From: Bilabrum cf. latius
Taxonomy: Eukaryota; Bigyra: Bicosoecida; Bigyra; Bicosoecida
Length of the DNA: 64,000 bases
Direction of reading: 5' to 3'
Assembly: GCA_965178125.1 (NCBI GenBank)
Contig: OZ237735.1
Span: 1,736,001 to 1,800,000 of the forward strand
The position numbers and the translations under genes were made by a program. Positions 1-12,400 of this stretch are shown here, piece after piece (the first letter of the stretch is position 1; each line of letters begins with the position of its first letter). The notes beneath the pieces are model-generated. The model made no database searches, had not been told where the DNA came from, and worked only from the letters and a program-made list of their open reading frames with translations.

Positions 1-4
1 ATAT

Positions 5-2924
5 TCAAGATACCGATAGTAGCCTCGGCGAATCTCGATCAATCCACTCATCGTGAGACTTCGGCCAGCCTGGGAAATGGAGACGAACTAACCCATTTTC
101 CAGCACCGCCACAACCACGACGACGAACACCTCGCCAAGTTTCCCAAGCAGTCCGATTCGTTGCCTTTTTCTGATGGTCTACCTGGCAGATGAACTAAGA
201 GCGCCCCCGGCACTTGCTACTACGTTTGAGTCAATCCCACTGCTGGCGTTGTGGCCGCTGCTGCCCGATGCGACAGCACCCTGCACAGCCCCAGAGTGTC
301 CCCGGGCCAGCTGTGAGGACGAGGCACCAGAGCTGAAAGCACGTTTCCCCGCCTGACTCGGCACAGACGTAGGCGTAGCACTCTTGCTGTTCGGTTTCGA
401 CACAGGCAGGTCCGGGTCAAGGAGGCAAGGTACGATCATCCCCTCGGCACTCAGCCGGCACTGCCCGTCCTCCAGACCGCTGCGAGCCATGTAATTTTCC
501 TTCTCCTCGAGGTAGCCGCAAAGAGCATACTCTGGATGCCCAGGCACGGGTGGAGGCAATTCCACAGCGGGCTGCGATGCCATCAGCGCAGCTAGTGACA
601 CTGGTTGAGAGATGGAAGCACCAGACGATGCAGCCGCTGAGCCGTAAGAAGCTGACGAGGCAGCTGAAGAGCTCGAGCTGGACGACGTCGGCTTTGAATC
701 AGACCCAGCTCTGTTCCGCAAGGGTTTTGATAGGGACTCAGTCGCATCTGCTTTGCTCCCAACGGCGCTCAAACGTGCAGAGCTCCCCTGTGAGCCAGCC
801 GACACGTGATCCAGCGTGCCAGGCCGTTGCCCTGCACCCACCCGAGAACGCTTGGAAGCACGGCCAGAGCCATAGTCCCCCGATCCTATCTGCTCAGTCG
901 ATGGCGCACCGACAGTTGAATAGCTGGAATGCACCGCCTCGCTCGCCGTCGCTGCAATTCCAGCTAAACGCAAGCGCATCAGTTGTTTCTACTCAGAGTG
1001 GGTCGCCACCGATGATGTACCCACGCTACCAGGTGGTGTATTCGTTTCACGGACTTGCACGCAGTGACCTGCATTTGACAAAAGTACTGCCTTGGGCATG
1101 CCATGCGAGGGCCCTACATCAATGCTGCGTGCACTGCCTAGAGACTGTTCTGTGGCCTCAACAGCTGGATGGTGCCTGGCGAGCTAGACTTGGCTCAGCA
1201 TCATATCTCTGCTTCGCTTTGATCCTGTAAGTCTTTCACCTGCTTGCACACGAAAGAGATGCCCGCTCACTGAGCGAGACGCCTAAGAAGACGTGGGATG
1301 TCCCGTCGAAGTGCGCAGGCTCCGAAGCAGGTGTGCTGCCCTGCTGGCCACAGCAGCCAGCCCTGAAGATGGGCTGTAGATCTGCATTCGAGACTAACGC
1401 TGCGGCTGTTTGGGGCCCAGCATGTTTCTGTAAGTCGGGATGGTCCCATTGAGTGAGCCAGCCGATACCGAAGGGTCCTACTAGCTTGCCCGTCCGAGGT
1501 TGTGTCGGGCCCTCCAGTCGTTCCCTCCATGCATTTGTAGCCTCTGGTCAAAGCATAATACGCGTGCCCCTTGAGCAGAGGGCTACATCCCATTCTGGGC
1601 GCGTGTGTGAGTATCACGGGTCGTTGATGATGCGAGGCGAGTGCAAGAAGATATCGCTGCGGCGGATTCGGCTAGATCCCAAGACATGGCACTCTTGGGC
1701 GGCGTCTCTTGGAAACTGTCAGTCGAATGGCCCGATGCCTTGCTGCTCGCTTGGCTTCTGTCGTCGCCAGCCGATCCGTGTGCAGCCAGCCGCAGCCGCC
1801 TTTTCCGTTCGAACAGCACCATGGCCCGCTCCAGGGCAGGCACGTCAATGCGCACATTGTCGGGGCGGCAGTTGCAAGCAGTCTTCAGTGCTGCTCGACC
1901 CCACGGGAGCCAGTCCCACGTGGCAAAATTCACCGCTTCTGCCACGTTCACTCCGGTATTGAACCCGGAATGGAACGCAGCTGGGTGCGTTATGACATAC
2001 TCTCCAGGGTACTGCATGACTCGGCGGACCGGAATCCCGCTCGTCCGCAGGTGACTAGGCGAAATGACGCTAGTCTTGTGCCGTAGGAAGTGCTTGCAGC
2101 CCGTGTCCATCTGCGTCTCTGCCAGGAGTCCTCCTGCTTTCTGCTCGAATCGAGCCGCGTCGTCGGGTCGGAGGACGTACCAGAACTTTGGAGAACCCTA
2201 ATGGAGGTAGTTGATCGAAGGCAAGTCAACGTCCTCTTTGTGCCAGGCAAATGATGATCTCCAAGTTCCAATGTAGAGCATCGACCGGTTGATGCCAGGG
2301 ATGTCTTGGCCCAGCAAGGCCAGCTCCGTATCCAAGCGATCCAAGTTCCACCCCCCTGCTTCCTGGGAGCCAAATAGTGTTCCAGTCTGATCTGATGCAT
2401 ACCTTGGAGGAATTGATGAGGTTGTTAGTGTCCACCAATACCTCCTTTCTATCTTTTTCCACGGCACGGAGGCTGCGCTGGTGGAAAAGGCATACGAGGC
2501 AGATCGTAGGTGCAGGCTTGGACGGCGCACAGCGGGCGAGAAAGCATTGATGTATCTTACGAGATAGTGAGCCGCTATTCTAATTTCCCCATTCAATAAA
2601 TTTCAAAAGAGGAAGCTGCTGAGGCACGCAGTCTCGCATAGCTAGCGTAACTACCCCGGACCTTCCCAGCGGAACCTACTCTGTTGGTTTGACAGTGAGC
2701 TTGCGCAAGGAATCATTGATATTTTTGAAATCTGCAAATTCCTTGGGCGCAACAACCTTGACAACACCCTCTTCTCTAAATCGTGGGTTCGAAGCCACGG
2801 ATGACTGCAAAAAACCTCGCAGGCCCAGCTTGAACTCTTCCGCTGTTGGACGCAGAACCAAGCAATCCGTTGCGTCTGTTTCTGGTGACTGATCAAAGCA
2901 ACATGGGATCAGTGGGTCCTGCAT
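5..2924 (-). CDS. KDM4/JMJD2-type JmjN-JmjC histone lysine demethylase, two exons, UAG read as Gln
   Basis: Fe(II)/2-oxoglutarate-dependent demethylase, expected to act in the nucleus on methylated histone H3 lysines (the KDM4 family targets K9 and K36). Exons 2924-2561 and 2472-5 give about 943 residues ending in UGA, with about 11 in-frame UAG codons. An N-terminal JmjN domain carries LRPTAEEF and KVVAPKEF. The JmjC core has the iron ligands H199 and E201 (in AWHKEDVD) and H289 (in FHSGFN), and the 2-oxoglutarate lysine in GSPKFWY. The KDM4 zinc site is C247, H253, C321 and C323, with family-like spacing. A long Ser/Ala-rich linker leads to a C-terminal chromo-barrel/Tudor-knot-like segment (LHFPGWPKSHDEW) in place of the PHD and double Tudor domains of animal KDM4A. 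The ATG at 2924 lies about 23 residues before the JmjN core, as is usual. The frame stays open to a UAA at 3036 but has no other ATG, so an upstream exon is possible. Confidence 0.88.
2473..2560 (-). other. GT-AG spliceosomal intron in the KDM4-like gene (88 bp)
   Basis: The JmjN part and the JmjC part lie in different frames. Removing 2560-2473 (donor GTAAG, acceptor GCAG) joins them in phase 1. The joined protein aligns without a gap to the KDM4 stretch between JmjN and JmjC (…SLS then PSVPWKKIERRYW, compare ELERKYW in KDM4). An alternative AG four bases upstream breaks the frame. The boundary is inferred from sequence only. Confidence 0.75.
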
Positions 2925-3407
2925 TGTTTTGAAGATTATGCTCAGAAAGTCTGCGTTGTCATCGAGAACACACCGACTTGGCCACACGTAATTGTCGCCG
3001 TATCGCTCAACAGTGGAGCAGCCGTAGATGTATCGTTATTGATGACAATCGCCACGACGCTGTTAGGTCGAGATTCGCGAAGGAGAATGGTCTGGAGAAG
3101 TCTAGACCCTGCGACCACGTGCCGGTTGTAACCATTGTGCGACGAAATTTTGGTTACAACCACTGTGTCGCTCAAACCTCAACGCTCCAGAAACTAGCCT
3201 TTTTCTTCGGCTATCCAAGAAGGGACCAAGCGTTTTACTCGGCCTTGTTATTTAAGAGCTAATCTTGCTTGGCAAGGCGACTAGATAGTAGCTGTAAGCT
3301 CAATATACTCTGACTATCAGCTTTCAAGAAGAATCGGCTGGACTCTGCCGCGTGGATTTGACTGAAAGACACGAGTTCCCAGCCTTGATTGGCTTACCAG
3401 TCGGATT
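2925..3407. promoter_or_regulatory. 483-bp divergent intergenic region with candidate promoters
   Basis: This gap separates the start of the KDM4-like gene (minus) from the start of the giant gene (plus) and must hold both promoters unless they use distant exons. It contains an 11-bp inverted repeat (3124-3161) and a TATA-like TTATTTAAGAG near 3247, about 160 bases upstream of the giant gene's ATG. Part of it (2925-3035) is open in the KDM4 frame and could be an unrecognised exon. No RNA gene is visible. Confidence 0.5.
3124..3161. repeat. Inverted repeat in the divergent promoter region
   Basis: The arms GGTTGTAACCA (3124-3134) and TGGTTACAACC (3151-3161) are perfect reverse complements separated by 16 bases. 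The arrangement fits a dimeric transcription-factor site or a cruciform. Its place midway between two divergent genes favours a regulatory role, which is inference. Confidence 0.5.
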
Positions 3408-3464
3408 ATGGTTAGGATAAATGTAGCGCTAGCCGCAATGTGGCTGGTTGTGGGGAGCTCAGCC
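3408..3464 (+). other. Signal peptide of the giant protein
   Basis: The first 19 residues (MVRINVALAAMWLVVGSSA) have a basic start, a hydrophobic core and a small-residue cleavage site (SSA before KLDF). This directs the protein into the secretory pathway. Exon 1 encodes little else. Confidence 0.8.
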
Positions 3465-6400
3465 AAGCTTGATTTCGCTGAGCTAGCTTTGGATTCTACC
3501 GCGGTACCAGAGGTATCCAGCGCACACGGTGAGTCCCTTCAATTGCAATTCCGGCGCAACTTTTGCTAGTCCAGCTTAATTATCGTCACACGTGATATTT
3601 TTCTGGTTTTCAAACGCAGTCGATGTTGATGATGTTGTGCAGGCCTCGGGGTGTCGCATGGCTTCGATCGTATCGCCATCTTCGTAGTGCGTCTCCACTA
3701 ATGGTGGCTCAGCATATGCACATGAATCATCGCACAGTATTACTACCGATGGCCTGACCATTGGCGCCTGGGTCAGGGTCTTTGCCGCTGATTCTGGCCC
3801 ATCGCGATCGGTCTCTGGATGCCTCATGGCCGTAGGTAGCCCGGCAAGCACCGCTCGCGCTGAAGTTGACCCCTATACGGTACCATCTATCTGTCTTGTC
3901 CATCGTGGAACTCATTCTAGCGATGTTGGTGGCAACGATGACTTTGATATAGGAGCCTACGCGTGGGCAGCGGGCGCTGGGCAGTGCCAACAAGCCACGG
4001 AGTCGTCTCTCTGGCCCTGCAGCGGCATCGAAGAGCCCCCAGCCCTTGTATCGACCAGCGGAGCTGCAGAACAGAGAGGTGGGCTACTCTCAGGGCAAGC
4101 TGGTGGGCGCGCTGTCCATGCCGGAAGCGGGGCCCGTCGAAACCGGTGGCATTTTGTTGCTGCCTCGTGGTCGGCGTCTGGGCAAGGGCAGGCCACTGCA
4201 ACGATGTTCACGCAGGGCCTCGGCCATGCTACTACGCAGATGCTTTCTGTTGCAACGGGAACAACGCCTCTAGCACTCGGCATACCATCGTCGCCTTGGA
4301 TCGTGGGCGCAGTGGCGAGCCCCCACACCGTAACAGCAGGGTCGACCGAGCGGCCGCAAGCGACACCCCTCCTGGGTACTCCATGGCTTAAGCTCGATGG
4401 TAGCGTCGGACTTGCGCTTGCGATTAGGGCAGAGGTGGCAGGTGCCTTTTTGTACGGCCGTAGCCTATCGCCAGACGCTCTCGCTACGTTGGCCAGCGGT
4501 AGATTGGCTGCGTCCGGCATGCTGCCGCCGCTAGCTGGGGCCAGCACATTTGGGCTCCGGTTCAGTGGCCAACGCTTATCAGGAAACGATGTGTTGGCAG
4601 GGTCACCAGGAGTCATTGTTGAGCTGCCTCACATGTCCACGCTTGCAGCGGTTCCAGCTGCGGACGGGAGCCCCTTCGGTGTTTCGCTCGACGTGACCGC
4701 TGACCGAGTCGAGGGTGCTCGGGCTGGGCACGTGATGATACTGCTCGAGCACGTTTAGGACGGGCAGCTTTCGCTGAGACTTTAGCTGCGGTCTGCAGAC
4801 TAGGATGGTTTGAGCAGCTCCCAGTACCGAGTTGAGGTGATCGCATGTCCTGCATGCACTGGCGGTACTGGCCGGCTGGTGCAGTGGACACCTGGCTAGA
4901 TCCTGACTTTCGCTGTTGATGGTGATCACACACCCAGAATGCGGCGACTTGAAGTGGCCTGGACTAGCGATGAGATATCTCTTGCCATCGACGGGCAGTC
5001 TGCTGCAATCACTGGAGTTGCGAACCTATCAACAGTTGCGACGCTTGGCCAGCTGCCGGCGAGAGCTTGCATCAGCAATCGCGATGGATGGGTCATCGCT
5101 GCATCAGCCTCTTGCTCTGCCTACTCCGCCGCAGAGAAGGACGCTTCCAGTTTCAGGGGATCAGTGTCTCGGTTTCGAGTCCTTGGTTGGCCAGACGCAA
5201 TTGCATTCCTTTCTGCAGCGGAGCAGGACAGGTATTCAGCAGGGATTGCAGCCATCTCCAATGCACCCTCGGTGCTTTCGCTCGATTTTTTGGCCGGTAC
5301 TGGAAGCCATTTGATTGCTTCATACAGTAACTATGCTTGGCCAGCCGCTGCACCGTCCACATAGACTGCTGCAAGCGTTGTATTCGAGGTTGTTGGTGCA
5401 GCATCGACCCTGCAGGACACCCTGGAGTCCATAGACAGCGCAACGCAAGGCCTGTTTGGGGACAATCTCAATGGCAACACTCCGAAGTGGTGCACCGTGT
5501 CAGCGGCTTCTGGTGCCTCTTTCACCAATTAGAGCATCCCAAGGGCTCTTGATGTGGCTGGTCTCTTGTCTACGAGTGGTAGGCTCGCTTTTGGGGGACA
5601 AGCTGCAGCTGCAGCTCGAGTTGTGTTATCTGCTCGCGAGCAAGCCACCACAGGGGTTGGCTTGGCCTTTGTACTGGACACAGATGTCGCCGTACGCTCG
5701 GCCGATGGGACAGGCTTGGTAGCAAACGCTTGCATCGAAGCAGCCGTCGGATCTTCTGCAATCAACGACCGACACGCGTGCCTCGCTGCAGTGGCTGGCC
5801 AGGCGCTTGCGTCCATCGGAATTCAGAAGATGGTTGTTGCCTCATCGCTCTTGTACCCTCAATCAGACCTGGCGAGCTGTACCGATCTTCAGTCTGCACT
5901 AAAGGTGGAATTTACGCAGCCGATCACTGGCGCAGGGAAACGGCTCGCTGTGGCTCGGGTTACCTAGTCAGTTGCAGTGTTGGCGGCCTGCTTCGATGGT
6001 ACTATCCTTGCTAATGTTGAGGTTGCAAGGCCATCGCTTCGCAGCAACGGCGAAGCCAGTGCATTTCTTTCGCTAGACGTGCACTTCCAGCGTGGGAACT
6101 TGAGCAGCAACGTGCTGCGATATGCGCCAATAGAAGCCGCAGAAGATGCCTTTTTGAGGCTGTCTGATCCAGTCGCTTCCGCCCTAAATGGCACTGGCAT
6201 TGATCTTTTGTCGGTGGCTGCACTAGCCTACACGACCGTGTCGTTTCCTTCAAGCTTGGCCACTAGCACCATTGACCTGGTTCAAATGCTGGGCACACAT
6301 GTTGCTCGCAGTTTGGACGAGACCTCGAGAGCTGCCAACTCGGAGTGCTCTGCGGCTGGGACTGGTGCCTACCAGTACCAATAGGATGCGATGGCCGTGC

Positions 6401-9400
6401 TGACAAGCTCACCAGCAATAGCGCTTACGGTAGCCCTGCGTCCCCCCTCCGGTCCTTCTTTGGCTTTTTCGCAACATGGCGGTCACAGCCGCTTAGTAAT
6501 GGGCAACGGTAGCGTGCCTCTGTTCCAAGCGGCCGATTTGGACGTTGGTGAGGGTATGGGCGGCTAGCTGCTTGCTGATCTCTCCGTGTCAGAGGAGTAG
6601 ATTTTCAACGGGACAGAATCACCGCTGGATCTGGAGCGGTCAATCGCAACAGACGCTTCAATCGTGTTGCCCACGTCAATGGAGGCGTGGGTTGGCAGGA
6701 AGGACCTGCAAGGGTCCGATACGGAGGGGCGTATGGTACGCCAAGCCCGATTTCGCTTCCGACAAGAGGGCAGCGAGCGCTCTGTGGGTAGTCTTAGCAT
6801 GGAGATGCCCGCCACTCCGAGGTCCTTGCGGAGAAACGGGGCGGGCAGTCTGCGGAGGGGTTTCCCGAGCCGCGCAGTGGTCGATGTAGTTGTGTCCGAT
6901 GCAGGCGGCAGCCTCGAGCAGGGCGCAACCGCTCTAGCCAGGCGCTCCAGTTTTGCTGTAGGGGTTCGATCGTGCAATTCCGAGCTGCGCCTTGCTCCAG
7001 GACAAGCCACTTTTCTTGCGCCGCTGCTCGATGCACATGAGGATCACGTGGTTGAGATCGGGCTAGAATCGGGTAGTGTCCCTGCAGCAATGTCAAGGTA
7101 TGCCTCGATCGAAGCGGCAGCTACCGCAGCGAGTGCCTCCAGCGAGGACGTCCCTGCATTGCCGTGGATTTGGTGCAGCGCAGGCTCTTCGCTCACCCCA
7201 GCCGTAGGCGCACGTTCAGCAGGTAGCAGCGTGTTTTGTCGCGTTCCGATGGACGCTATCATTGCACAGAATGCTTCTGCAACGAATGGCTTAATATCGG
7301 TACAGATGCAGCTTATAAAGGTCGCCGTTGACTCCGTGTGCACCTCGAGTAGCTAGCAATTACAATTGGCTATTGGTTCCCTGGCTACTGTAGAGGATAG
7401 CACCAAGTGCTTCTCTGACGGGCACGGATCGCTGCAATGGCAATTGATGCTAAACGCCTCTGCGAATGGCTTGCGCGATGATCAGATCGTGGTGTCATGC
7501 GAGCGCCCTGATGGAACTGCATTTGAAGGATTTGCCGTTTCTAGCTCCTCTCTCTCGCAATATGTTGTGGAATGTCCTTGCCGTGGCATGCTGGCGGTTG
7601 GTTCGGTGTTCGCAGGGAAGCTTGACGTTAGTGTTGGTCTCAGCATTGGACCACTCCGTGGCCTGGCACAGATCGCTTCGCACATGAGTGCCCATCTGTT
7701 GTTGAGTCCCAGGATAAACAGCGCCAGCCAAGATCGCTCCGGAAACTTGGTTCTGCATGGCCAGAACTTCGGTTTGCTCACCAAGCCAGTCTGCTGGATA
7801 GAAGGGCTAAGCTTGCCAGCCACTCGCGTGAGAGAGGGTATCAATTGCGGACCCACTCCCGCGATTGCATCGCTACATGGATTCAGGAGGTTGGATGGCG
7901 CCTGCGGTCCCGCTTGCCCCGGTCTCGCTGTGCTCGTGTCTCTGTTCGATGAAGGCTAGGTGCCTTCACCAGCATAGCACAGGGGTATTGAGCTGGTGGT
8001 GAGTCAAATGACTGGGTACGCATCAGCCGATAGAACCAGGCAAATCAGAATGGTGCTCCTGAAAGCACCTGCTATTGCTGGTCACTCTCCAACAGTCATC
8101 AGCACCGTGTCTCCAGTCCCAGTATTGCTCAGACTGTCGCTGCAAGCCAATGCAACATCTTGGGCGGAGGTGTAGTTAGGAAGAGTATTTTGTGCGTTTA
8201 GAGGCTAGCATGGAAATGAGACGGTAGCAGAAGGTAGATTGATCGAAGAGGGTGGCTATGTATCCGCGGCTTGCCATCCCCCTCGGCTTCCGGCCGGAAC
8301 GTACACTCTCAGCGTGCGACCAGCCGGTGGCATGCTCTGGGAGCCAAGCAGCGGCTTAGCCTCTGCTGTTTTGCGTGTGGTCTCCAGATCTGCTTCGTTC
8401 CGTGTAGCACCTGGCCAAGCCACCTACTTGACTGTGGCTGGCAACGACTCGATCGATTCTTCTGGTTTCGAGTTTGACCTAGATCACGATGGAGATGCTC
8501 AAGTATTTGAAGCAGGAGTGCATTGCTAGCTTCGATTCCAGTCATCGGATTCCAGCCATACATTTCGAACACCTGCTACTGTGCTGGAACCGGGAGTTGT
8601 GCGATGCCAAGCACCTCCGGAGGCACTACGAGGTCAGGGATCAAGCGAAAACTTGATGTATATCGTTGCTGCGCCTGGTTTGGCATCTGAAGATCTTATC
8701 AGGAGCCCATGGCAAGATACAGAGGCAGCTACAGTTCGTCTGACCTCGCCATTGAGTGTTTCTATTGACCCTGCTGCACTGACCATTAGTGGAGCTGGCT
8801 GGAGCAACATCACGTTCGCTTTGAACAGCGATTCACAATATGACGTCGTGTGCACTTTTTGCGGCTTCTATGATTCTCCTGCCGTGCAGAATTAGGACAT
8901 TTGGACCTGCAAGGCCCCATCCATGGCTACACTGCTGAATATCAGTCGCTGCCCCGAATAGGAAGAAGGCCAGCTCCAGCTTCGTGTGCCGTTTTCCGTA
9001 CGGCGGCGTCGCGATGCTTTGCAGCTCGCCCCCTAGAGAGCTGTTGTTTTGATTCATTCGGACGTCGTTGCTGATTTACGATCGACAGTCCCCGTGATAG
9101 CATCTGTGTCTCAATCTTATCAGCTTAATCTGGATGGGGTTGACGCTGTGCTTAGCGGGGCGAGCGCTGCATCTACTTCGACTTTGGTTGTCGAGTGCTA
9201 GACAAGTGTCGGTGCAATTGTTGCCGCTCGCGCAGAGTAGTGGACGACAGCATCGTCTGTTCCCATCGAGCTTCTCGAGAAGGATTCGAAGTGTCGACTT
9301 GGCTTGCGGGTGGGTGAATCTGTCATGTTTAGTCCGCAACACTTCAGGGCGGTACGTGTGGAGCCGTTTGCACCCTCCTACGAAGGCTCAATACTACGAT

Positions 9401-12400
9401 TCTCGGACAGCTCTGTCGCAGTGAACGTCCGCCGGTCAAATTTTGTATCTGGTCTATCTGCTTCTTTTCAGTGTGCTGTTAGCTCCGACGGGTTGACATT
9501 TAGGTTTGTACCTGCCGTTGCCGTCACAGACTATGATAGCAGAATTGAAGTTCAGTGTCCGCTGCAACTGTCATGCTCTGACGACCAAGCACGGGACATT
9601 CGCGTTGCTGTGTTGCAGCACTAGTCGATGCAGCCTGAATCTGTCGAAGCATTTACCAGCATACCTGCATTGCAGTGTCTGTCGCACGCTGCATCAGTGC
9701 ATACAGGAACATTACGGTCCAGAAATTCTACCGAGGCAGTTCAGCTAGCTCTCACGGGCAACTATGGCCTCCCTGCCGGGTTCCATTTTGAATGCTCATG
9801 CGGTGGCTTGCTGGCTGGATTTGGTGCTTCGGGGTCATCAATCCCTTGTGTTGCATCAGATCAATGCCTTATTGACAGCAAGTATGTGTTTGAAGCAGTC
9901 GTTGTGGACGAGTCGGGTAGATATGCTCCAAGGGCTGACAACGTCAAGGTGGAGATTGGCGCCGCACCACAAATTCTGGCAGTCTTTGGGACTATCGGCG
10001 TGCGGAGGATCCATCTACAGCAATCTATAGTCCTTTTGAATGCATCAGTGGAAATTGATAGCGCCGTTGGCCAGGTTGCCCCATTATGCCGGCTCGCGCT
10101 CCTTCAGCGAAACCGAACTGTGTACGTGCTCGGAGAAGCAAGTAGCTTCGGCGTGTCGTCTGGTCGATTATCATGCACTCTGAATGCTGGAGAGATTCAG
10201 AGCAGCATTCATGCTGGAAGCAACTCCATTGGATACTTGGAGGTAAGCCTGGACTCGGTAACTTTCGTTCGCGAGCCTTCCCCAACGCGAATCATGGACT
10301 CCGATGCTTCTAGCATCGTGCCACTGTCAAGATTTGCATTGGGCATGAATGGCTCGTTAGCATCGTTTAGATTGCCAATTGGTGGGCACAGTGGCGATGC
10401 GGTGTGCGTCTTCCGGGGTCTCGGTGGAGCTGTATCATTCGAGACGTCAACTACACTGTCGGAATTCCAACGGCTACTCCAGTGTGACCTGCCCCCGCAC
10501 GCAGAGGGGAACTTCTTACTGAGCCTCAAGTCAGAGAGCATGGGCACAGTTTAGGCTGGCACCGTTTCTATAATTCGAAGTGCCTCAGCAAAGTCGCTGG
10601 GTGCAAGTCGAAGTGGGAGCACATTGACAGTTTCTGCACAGCTTGACTTCACGCCGAGTACAGATTTGCATCCTACGGCAGGGGTATGTACAATTGGCGC
10701 AGATTCGGATGTACAGGGCATTTGGAGTCTAGCTAATGACTCTAGCTCAGGCGAAGCATCCTGCGTTTTGCAAGGATCTGTGCTGCCCGGGCGATAGCTC
10801 GCATGTTTTCGCACTGAGGAGGCCCAGATAATTGCATGCGCTTTGGTGCACATTCCACACGAAGCCAGTTTAGCTGTCATTTCTGTTGCCCCATCTACTT
10901 TGACTGATGCTGATGGTCTGGTTGAAGACTATAGTGGATAGTTTTATCCAGTGGCAGCAGGCTCTGTTGCAGTAGATATAACTCCTGTGGAGCACTCTAG
11001 CCTACTGTAGGCTACAGCAGCAGCCGGGCAGCAAATATTTTGCGTTTGGCATGTCTTGTCACACCTCGAAATTATTGAGCGTGTAGCTTGCTTAGAGAGT
11101 CTTGGTGTGCAAGATCAAACTGCTAGATGCCTGCTTCCCTCCGATTTGCGCGGAGCAAATTCAACCCTGTTGTCACTCGCTGCTGGTATCTCGTGCAATA
11201 AGGCCTCGAGCATCTCGTTTCCGAAGCAGCTTTTGTTTATGCCTGTGCAATCGCGCGCAATTGGAGCTACGCTTCTGGTTGGCCTGGATGCATCAGGACA
11301 ACACGAGCTTGTAGTGCGCACATCAGGAGCCATACACCCGAGCTCCTTCCTTTTCGACTGGTGTGATGGCAGGCGAAGTATGGATTGCGTTTCGTCTTTT
11401 TAGTGTCATCCCAGCTAGTTTGCTGATTTCATCAGTTGCTTAGGCGGTGATTCCTCCTCATTTGACCCAGTCGTGCTGCGAAGCGCAAGGCTGTTTCAGA
11501 GCGCCGACGGATTCAACTGGATTAGCTCTGCATTGAAACCTGGCGCCTTGGATGTCATAATTTCACCGGAGCTGGACTTGGTGCAGCCGGCACTTCTTGT
11601 TCGTGATGGGGGGGTTCTTAGATTTTATTTGAGAAACGTTGACACCGCAGCCACTGCAGCTAGGCTCTCTGTCAAGGTTGGTGGGGCTTTGTGCCAGACA
11701 CAACTTGCGACTACTTCGACACTTGAATGCCTTGCACCACCCTCCTGGATAGTCGGTAGCACGAATAAGGTTCCTATATCCGCATCATTTGAGGCGGCCG
11801 CAGGGGTTGCAAGAGCGGTATCATTATCTGGTCCAGGTTACGTCACATACCTTGACGGTGTGCGCGTGGTGTCGTTCATCCCAAGTCGAATAACAGCGGG
11901 TGCGACGACTGAGCTACGCATTGATCTGCAAAACGCTGCCTTGTGGCTAGCTGCAGCCCCTGGTATAAAGGCGCAGTGTACTGTCGGACCGTTGACCACA
12001 ACGAATGCCACCATCGATGTGAACGATGGCTTGGTTCGCTGCGATGTCCCGCGTCAGCTTGTCCCAGACAGTCCTGTTTTCGTCAAGGTACATTTGTATG
12101 CTGGAGATGATCTACTACTGACGTCGTCATCGCCGGTACTTGTACCAGTGCTGGCACCATCGAGTGCAATCGGCCGGTCGCTGGTGAGCAGGGACAGCGG
12201 AGACCCTAGCTTTGTTCTCGTCAGCATAGACATGGAGTCTTCATTCAGAAGTGTAACTGCAGAGGTATTTTGTAGGGCGTGTAGTGTGGTGACTCAAGCG
12301 AGTTTGATCTCTGTCAGCTAGGTTTAGTGCAAGGTATTGCAGTCTTGCTTGGCGGGTGGAGTGGAGACTTCCGTTAATGGCTTTGACTGGGAGCACATTG

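Noticed and set aside
2985-2987. GTG as the start of the KDM4-like protein
   Set aside because: Eukaryotic nuclear genes start at ATG, and the ATG at 2924 is the only one before the JmjN core in this frame. An upstream exon remains possible.
3957-4616. 219-codon minus-strand ORF opposite the LamG-like domain
   Set aside because: It is a shadow of the real coding strand, with a biased Pro/Ala/Arg composition and no recognisable domain.
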